Source of the DNA: Polynucleobacter sp. 31A-FELB
GTDB lineage: Bacteria; Pseudomonadota; Gammaproteobacteria; Burkholderiales; Burkholderiaceae
NCBI RefSeq assembly: GCF_018882405.1
Contig: NZ_JACVOO010000010.1
Span: 1-64,000 of the forward strand
Length of the DNA: 64,000 nt
Direction of reading: 5' to 3'
Positions within the stretch are counted from its first letter, which is position 1. Every line of letters begins with the position of its first letter. The notes under the pieces were generated by a model that worked only from the letters and a program-made list of their open reading frames with translations, made no database searches and was not told where the DNA came from. The position numbers and the translations under genes were made by a program. Positions 59,433 to 64,000 of the stretch are shown one piece after another.

Positions 59433-60299
59433 ATGTTTAGTTATCGCCATGCTTTCCATGCTGGCAGCCATGCCGATATTCTGAAGCATCTAGTGATGAT
59501 TCATTTAGTCGAATACCTTCAAGAAAAGCCAGGCGCCCTGACGATTGTTGATACTCATGCTGGCGCTGGTATTTATAGCCTCATAGATGGCTTTGCTACG
59601 GTCAGCAAAGAAGCGGATCAAGGCATTTATCGCTTAGCTAAATTTGCAGAGACCAATCCCGTTAGTCCGGGCATTGCCAATTATCTCGAATATATTCAAG
59701 CCGAGAATACTGTAGATGAAATCACCATCTATCCTGGATCCCCATTTATTTTGGCGCGATTGCTTAGATCCCATGACCGTTTGAAGCTTTTTGAGCTTCA
59801 CCCCAAAGAGATTGATATCTTGCGCCACAATATCAGCGAGCTCAAGCAATCAAAACAAATTGACATCTACGCAGAAGATAGCTTTGCGAGATTAAAGGGC
59901 TTGATGCCCCCACCTAGTAGGCGTGGACTTGTTTTAATTGACCCCTCTTACGAAGATAAGCAAGACTATCGTTATCTTGAAAATACGATGGAAGAAGCTC
60001 TGCACCGCTTCGCTACTGGTTGTTATGCAATTTGGTACCCATGTCTCTCCAGAAGAGAATCGGCATCCCTACCCGATCACATGAAGAAGATTGCGGCGGC
60101 ACATAAACGGTCTTGGTTGCAAGTTGAGCTGCAGGTTGAGAATGCCCCTAAAGAACGCCGACTTCAGGCTAGCGGCATGTTCATCATCAATCCGCCGTGG
60201 ACACTAGAAAAGCAATTGGCCGAAAGCTTGCCTATTCTCGTCAAAGCGCTTGACCAAGATAGTGGTGCTGGGTTTGTACTAAAGAATTTTGAGGTTTAA
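59433..60299 (+). CDS. rlmJ: 23S rRNA (adenine-N6)-methyltransferase RlmJ
   Basis: 288 residues. The start MFSYRHAFHAGSHADILKH is diagnostic for RlmJ, which methylates A2030 of 23S rRNA. SAM motif VDTHAGAGIY (39-48) and the catalytic IDPSYE at 169-174, where E. coli has DPPYE; the Pro-to-Ser change is conservative for this position. It begins two bases after the PAP2 stop and its end overlaps the convergent SOUL gene by four bases. Confidence 0.93.
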   Translation: MFSYRHAFHAGSHADILKHLVMIHLVEYLQEKPGALTIVDTHAGAGIYSLIDGFATVSKEADQGIYRLAKFAETNPVSPGIANYLEYIQAENTVDEITIYPGSPFILARLLRSHDRLKLFELHPKEIDILRHNISELKQSKQIDIYAEDSFARLKGLMPPPSRRGLVLIDPSYEDKQDYRYLENTMEEALHRFATGCYAIWYPCLSRRESASLPDHMKKIAAAHKRSWLQVELQVENAPKERRLQASGMFIINPPWTLEKQLAESLPILVKALDQDSGAGFVLKNFEV

Positions 60300-60931
60300 T
60301 CTACGACCTGAATCATGACCTCATTGCGACGCATGAAGGGTAGCGTCCAAGGTGGGTTGTAGCGTGCAAACTGAGGCTCACCGACAGGCTTTAGATTCTT
60401 GATCTTGATCCAATCACGCAATGCCTGAGTTTTTTCCTGAACCTTCTCTTCGTTATAAAAACCAGAAAAAGTAATCACCGCCCTTTTCTCGGCAGGCACT
60501 TCTCTAATTTTGACCTGCGGATTTAATGGCTTTGGCAAGCTAGCCAAGGTGTACTCTGCAGGCATCACAAATGATACCGTCCATTGATTGCCCGCACCCT
60601 CAGAAGACTTGCTACTCTCGATCCCTACGGGAGCAGTCATGGCAATCTTGGCACTCTTATTTTGATCGCTGGATTCAATTCCAACAGGTGCAGTCATGGC
60701 TATCTTTTCGGATACCTGATTTTTTCCAAAGATATATGCTGCAATCAAACGAAAGCCTTGATTCGAGGCGGCATCTAAATCCCCATCCACCTTAACTTCT
60801 GCAACTATGAGTGGAGCGTAAGCACGCAATTCAAATGGCTCGGATTTCTCCAGGAGGACATACTTCGGCTCTTCAGTTGCCATTACAGTACTCGCAATCA
60901 ATATGCTGGTGAGGAATGCTAAAACTCGCAA
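60296..60931 (-). CDS. SOUL-family haem-binding protein, exported
   Basis: 211 residues. The longest frame starts at 60961, but a TTG at 60931 has AAGGA seven bases upstream and gives a clean signal peptide (MRVLAFLTSILIASTVMA) directly, and it removes overlap with the upstream gene. The mature part is a SOUL domain (FELRAYAPLIVAEV, RLIAAYIFG, FSGFYNEEKV, ARYNPPWTLPF). The 13-residue unit KIAMTAPVGIESS occurs twice, at 76-88 and 95-107. Haem or tetrapyrrole binding in the periplasm is expected from the family. Confidence 0.85.
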   Translation of the reverse strand: MRVLAFLTSILIASTVMATEEPKYVLLEKSEPFELRAYAPLIVAEVKVDGDLDAASNQGFRLIAAYIFGKNQVSEKIAMTAPVGIESSDQNKSAKIAMTAPVGIESSKSSEGAGNQWTVSFVMPAEYTLASLPKPLNPQVKIREVPAEKRAVITFSGFYNEEKVQEKTQALRDWIKIKNLKPVGEPQFARYNPPWTLPFMRRNEVMIQVVD

Positions 60932-60954
60932 GGAGATTTCCTTAATATGAATAA

Positions 60955-61899
60955 CTACCAATGAGACTGAATACTAAATCCCGATGCATCATATTGAATG
61001 TGCGCTTGCGCACCTACCGGCAAGGTGAGTTTCTCAGCTTGATGACCAAACGGCAATCCAGTTAACACGGGGATGCCGTCAGGAAGACGTTTGCAGATAG
61101 CCTCAATAGCACTTTCCAAGGAGTAACCGCGATCATTGTCGTAGAGACGATATGCGGAAAATCCCCCCAAGAGAATGGCGCTTTGATTTTCTAATATCCC
61201 AGCATCCAGCAATTGCATGAGCATACGCTCGATTCGATAGGGATGCTCATTGACATCCTCTAGAAATAGAATTCCACCCTGGGTTTGTTCTTGCGTTGGC
61301 AAGTAAGGCGTACCAACCAGTCCTGCCAGCACAGTGAGGTTTCCACCCCAGAGCAGTCCTGATACCTTGCCTGCGGCAGACTTGCTTAAGAAGGGTTGCG
61401 CAAGCTTAATGGTGCAATCTAATTTGCGCTCGTTGATAGCTTGTTGAAAATTCGTCCACATGAACGCATTGGGAGCAACTCCCTCGCCCTGCTCTCCCTG
61501 GCAAGCAAAGTCAAAGTTGAGCATGGGGCCAGCTAAAGTTACTGCCCCAGTCTTTGCCAATAAGCCTAACTGGAAGACCGTGAAATCACTATGCCCACAA
61601 ATCTGTAGACCGTTCTGAACAGCTTTAGCAATAGCGCTCCACTGAATATCCGGGAGCAAGCGATGTAATCCGTAACCCCCACGCATAGCTACGACCGCCA
61701 TATCAGGAGATAAGGTAGCTAGTTGATTGATGTCAGCCAAACGTTCTGCATCCGAGCCAGCAAAACGTTGCTCAACTCGATTTATGCAATCTGTATTAAG
61801 AACTTCAATACCCTGCTTCTGAAGCCACTCGATTCCAGCTAATGGGCTACTAGCATCGAAGCTCGCCCCTGAAGGAGCAATCAAATGAATTTTCTTCAA
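60955..61899 (-). CDS. ldcA: LD-carboxypeptidase (muramoyltetrapeptide carboxypeptidase)
   Basis: 314 residues of peptidase family S66. AMRGGYGLHRLL (71-82) and the nucleophile Ser104 in GHSDFT, with the later Glu and His of the triad in LLWGGNLTVL (about 180) and GLPFGHQAEKL (about 288-298). It removes the terminal D-Ala from tetrapeptides in cytosolic murein recycling. The start overlaps the tadA stop by four bases, so they are coupled. Confidence 0.9.
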   Translation of the reverse strand: MKKIHLIAPSGASFDASSPLAGIEWLQKQGIEVLNTDCINRVEQRFAGSDAERLADINQLATLSPDMAVVAMRGGYGLHRLLPDIQWSAIAKAVQNGLQICGHSDFTVFQLGLLAKTGAVTLAGPMLNFDFACQGEQGEGVAPNAFMWTNFQQAINERKLDCTIKLAQPFLSKSAAGKVSGLLWGGNLTVLAGLVGTPYLPTQEQTQGGILFLEDVNEHPYRIERMLMQLLDAGILENQSAILLGGFSAYRLYDNDRGYSLESAIEAICKRLPDGIPVLTGLPFGHQAEKLTLPVGAQAHIQYDASGFSIQSHW

Positions 61900-62351
61900 C
61901 GCCGCTCCTTAAAAAAATCACGTAGCACTTGACCACACTCTTCACCCATGATGCCACCTTCAACCTGGGTCTGGTGATTAATCTGCTTTTCTGAGAATAC
62001 ATTGAGCACGCTACCGGCGGCGCCAGTTTTAGGATCGGACGCGCCAAAGACTACGCGCTCCACCCTGGCATGCAGCATCGCTCCTGCGCACATAGTGCAA
62101 GGCTCTAATGTGACATAAAGAGTTGTGCCTGGCAGGCGGTAATTGGATTCACTCTGGGCTGCAGCACGCAACGCCATCATCTCGGCATGGGCACTAGGAT
62201 CGCTATTAGTAATTGGTCGATTAAAACCAGTAGAAATAACTTGACCATCTCGAACCAATACAGCTCCAACCGGGACTTCACCAGCAACAGCAGCGAGCTT
62301 AGCTTGACTCAAAGCCTGCTGCATAAATTGGCGATCAAGCTCTGCTTGCAT
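61896..62351 (-). CDS. tadA: tRNA-specific adenosine deaminase TadA
   Basis: 151 residues. Zinc ligands and catalytic Glu in HAE (His55, Glu57) and PCTMC (Cys85, Cys88) with EVPVGAVLV at the start. It converts A34 to inosine in tRNA-Arg. The ATG at 62351 lies 8 bases after the queD stop; the longer frame to 62387 overlaps queD and is not needed. It is coupled with ldcA downstream. Confidence 0.95.
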   Translation of the reverse strand: MQAELDRQFMQQALSQAKLAAVAGEVPVGAVLVRDGQVISTGFNRPITNSDPSAHAEMMALRAAAQSESNYRLPGTTLYVTLEPCTMCAGAMLHARVERVVFGASDPKTGAAGSVLNVFSEKQINHQTQVEGGIMGEECGQVLRDFFKERR

Positions 62352-62359
62352 ATTACTTC

Positions 62360-62824
62360 TTAGGAATGAGAAACGTCTGCCCAACAATTGGGTGTTTCAT
62401 AAAGACGAATAGACGCAAGCTTAAGTCGGCCATCAAAGGCTTTCTCAAAAACAGGCTGCAGCAATCTAAAGGCTGCGCTAGCTAAGTTTTCAACAGTAGG
62501 AACATGCTCCATCACTACAGTCTTGTGATTCGGAATGGAGTTTAAATACTCTACTAATCCAGCATCTTCTTTAGCCACCAAAAACGCATGGTCCCAAGGC
62601 TCCACTACATATTGATTGGTGAGGCGCTTGATATCTCCAAAATCTAAGACCATGCCATCATCTGCCTTACCGGGATGATCCGCAATCACACCAGTCAGAG
62701 TGACCTCAATCGCATAGCGATGGCCATGCAAATGACGGCACTGCCCATCGTGGTTCGGAATACGATGGCCCGAGTCAAACTCCAGGCGACGGGTAATTGA
62801 AATGGCTTCTTGCTTGGTGGTCAT
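62360..62824 (-). CDS. queD: 6-carboxytetrahydropterin synthase QueD
   Basis: 154 residues of the 6-pyruvoyl-tetrahydropterin synthase fold. Zinc His20, His33 and His35 with catalytic Cys29 in the SGHRIPNHDGQCRHLHGH segment, and VPTVENLA (about 107-114). It makes CPH4 from dihydroneopterin triphosphate for queuosine. queE lies 37 bases upstream on the same strand, and tadA, another tRNA modification enzyme, follows. queC, queF and folE are not in the window. Confidence 0.93.
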   Translation of the reverse strand: MTTKQEAISITRRLEFDSGHRIPNHDGQCRHLHGHRYAIEVTLTGVIADHPGKADDGMVLDFGDIKRLTNQYVVEPWDHAFLVAKEDAGLVEYLNSIPNHKTVVMEHVPTVENLASAAFRLLQPVFEKAFDGRLKLASIRLYETPNCWADVSHS

Positions 62825-62861
62825 GATTGCTCTTCTGAATACTTAAATATAGCTATAACTA

Positions 62862-63515
62862 CTATCGAATACCGATCATTTTATGGGCCTGAACACTCAA
62901 ACGCCATAAAGGCCGCTTTTGGCATAGGCGAACGGCTAATGCGAGGTTTTCTTGAAGGTCTGGACCATCCATGGCCTGCAAGAAGCGATTGCGGTAATCC
63001 ATCTTCTCAAATCTTGCCAATAAGGTCTCTAAGGAGCTATGACCTGCCTGCGGAATCACTACCTTAATCTCATCGGCCTGCAACACAATGAGCTCTGAGC
63101 CGGCCTTTGGGCTGACACATACCCAGTCAACACCCTTGGGAACCTTAATCGTCCCGTTGGTCTCGATAGCAACAGCAAAGCCTTTAGCGTGTAAAGCATC
63201 AATTAAAGAAGCGTCGAGCTGTAGCAATGGTTCGCCACCAGTGAAAACAACATAACGCTGCTGAGGACCAGCAGAGGTGCTATTCCAGACCTCTTCTATG
63301 GTGTCAGCCAATAGCGAAGCAGTTTCAAACTTGCCGCCACCAGCACCATCACTACCAACAAAGTCGGTATCGCAAAATTGGCAGACTGCAGTGGCGCGAT
63401 CTTCTTCGCGGCCACTCCACAGATTGCAACCAGCAAAGCGGCAAAACACTGCCGCACGACCTGCGTGGGCACCCTCACCCTGGAGGGTTGGAAAGAGTTC
63501 TTTTACGGTATACAT
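62862..63515 (-). CDS. queE: 7-carboxy-7-deazaguanine synthase QueE
   Basis: 217 residues, radical SAM. The cluster cysteines are Cys30, Cys45 and Cys48 with CX14CX2C spacing, the unusual spacing known for the Burkholderia QueE and unlike CX3CX2C of most radical SAM proteins. FPTLQGEG (8-15) and FTGGEPLLQ (about 90-98) for SAM are present. It makes CDG from CPH4, the QueD product. Same-strand neighbour queD supports the call. Confidence 0.95.
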   Translation of the reverse strand: MYTVKELFPTLQGEGAHAGRAAVFCRFAGCNLWSGREEDRATAVCQFCDTDFVGSDGAGGGKFETASLLADTIEEVWNSTSAGPQQRYVVFTGGEPLLQLDASLIDALHAKGFAVAIETNGTIKVPKGVDWVCVSPKAGSELIVLQADEIKVVIPQAGHSSLETLLARFEKMDYRNRFLQAMDGPDLQENLALAVRLCQKRPLWRLSVQAHKMIGIR

Positions 63516-63543
63516 AGCTATGTGCTGATTTTAAGCGCTTTGC

Positions 63544-64000
63544 TTACTTCCAGGACACAAGCTCCCACTCTAAGTAGTCTTCCCAGAGGGCATCATTCCA
63601 GAACATTCCCCCCAAGAGATATCGCCCGTACCCGCGACGAATGACCCAACGACCCACTTCTGGTGAAAGCCACATATCTTCTTGGCGATAGTTGGCAACC
63701 CTAAAAACATCGTTACTCTCAAAATAAGGCGCTTCATTTTGGTATTTCAATACTGGAAATTGGCCAGCCGGGACACTGACACCCTCCCATTGGAGCGCTG
63801 ATACATTTAACCCCCAGTAATAACTACTGTCGGGATAGCCAACAACTTGATACCGCGTGCGGTAGAAACCAGACCAACCTGGAACAAGTTGCTCAGGCCA
63901 TGCTGGAAGAGCCTGTTCAAATTTTTGAGGAGGATTCCAGTGTGGGTCCTGGAGGATATAACCCCAAGGGTCTTGGATTTCATCAGGAAGCGGCCCCGCT
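63544..64000 (-). CDS. Hypothetical Trp/Tyr-rich protein, C-terminal 152 residues
   Basis: An open frame without stops runs from the right window edge to a TAA at 63544, so the start is outside the window; an internal TTG at 63750 is not a convincing start. The visible part is rich in Trp, Tyr and Pro (for example DPWGYILQDPHWNPPQ, GWSGFYRTRY, RWVIRRGYGRYLLGG), which suggests a beta-rich surface or periplasmic domain. No family is recognised. It ends 28 bases before queE starts upstream on the same strand, so it is transcribed toward queE. Confidence 0.65.
   Translation of the reverse strand, partial: AGPLPDEIQDPWGYILQDPHWNPPQKFEQALPAWPEQLVPGWSGFYRTRYQVVGYPDSSYYWGLNVSALQWEGVSVPAGQFPVLKYQNEAPYFESNDVFRVANYRQEDMWLSPEVGRWVIRRGYGRYLLGGMFWNDALWEDYLEWELVSWK

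Noticed and set aside
1..64000. CRISPR arrays, tRNA or rRNA genes, prophage or plasmid replication genes
   Set aside because: No regularly spaced repeats, cloverleaf-like sequences or such gene products were recognised on either strand by reading.

Overview
The window looks like a chromosomal segment of a betaproteobacterium of the Burkholderiaceae, most likely Polynucleobacter (inference). The reasons are moderate GC, very tight gene packing with no gene-free stretch above about 210 bases, an FDH3-type formate dehydrogenase operon with DUF3305/DUF3306 genes, a Burkholderia-type QueE cysteine spacing, a phasin, and many small Ala/Pro-rich proteins. No rRNA, tRNA, CRISPR array or prophage was seen.

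Layout. 1-127: the cut end of an IS3-family element. 166-9449: mixed housekeeping and hypothetical genes (phasin, truncated haemoglobin, flavoprotein, channel-like protein, LOG protein, beta-CASP hydrolase, NAD(P)HX dehydratase, transporter, nitrobindin-like protein). 9493-14136: a class V aminotransferase, a DMT exporter, an FMN alpha-hydroxyacid oxidase, and a DUF4239 membrane protein followed by two tiny genes. 14181-20094: a redox block with Old Yellow Enzyme, OxyR, rubredoxin, rubredoxin reductase, a PuuD-like membrane protein, Fe superoxide dismutase and 3-hydroxybutyrate dehydrogenase.

20222-34941: a catabolic block. A four-gene molybdenum-hydroxylase operon (coxG-, coxM-, coxS- and coxL-like) is divergent from a TetR regulator, a VOC protein, a 2,6-dihydroxypyridine-hydroxylase-like flavoprotein and a complete branched-chain-type ABC importer. 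An acyl-CoA dehydrogenase and a class III CoA-transferase follow. The combination suggests uptake and oxidation of an aromatic or N-heteroaromatic compound whose identity cannot be read from sequence. This is the best candidate for an undescribed pathway in the window.

34938-49466: cardiolipin synthase, an EEP nuclease/phosphatase-fold gene and a BFD-like ferredoxin overlap each other. They are divergent from a tungstate-type ABC pair (tupBC) that lacks its binding protein. tupBC converges on a long formate dehydrogenase operon: apbC, DUF3305, DUF3306, a 696-residue multi-[4Fe-4S] protein, a TorD chaperone, a Tat-target peptide, the alpha and beta subunits, a small lipoprotein, the gamma subunit and a secreted peptide. 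Metal uptake, Fe-S delivery, chaperoning and enzyme subunits thus lie side by side.

49613-54714: phosphate transport (pit plus DUF47), the copper pair copZ/copA, and a DUF3047 lipoprotein. 54762-59430: envelope glycan genes (GT39, flippase-like protein, GT9, PAP2). 59433-64000: rlmJ, a SOUL protein, LD-carboxypeptidase, tadA, queD, queE and a protein cut by the right edge. Several starts were moved from the longest frame to codons with better ribosome binding sites. Three genes shorter than 60 codons or with unusual starts (rubredoxin, a 58-residue membrane protein, a DUF4239 gene probably using ATT) are reported.
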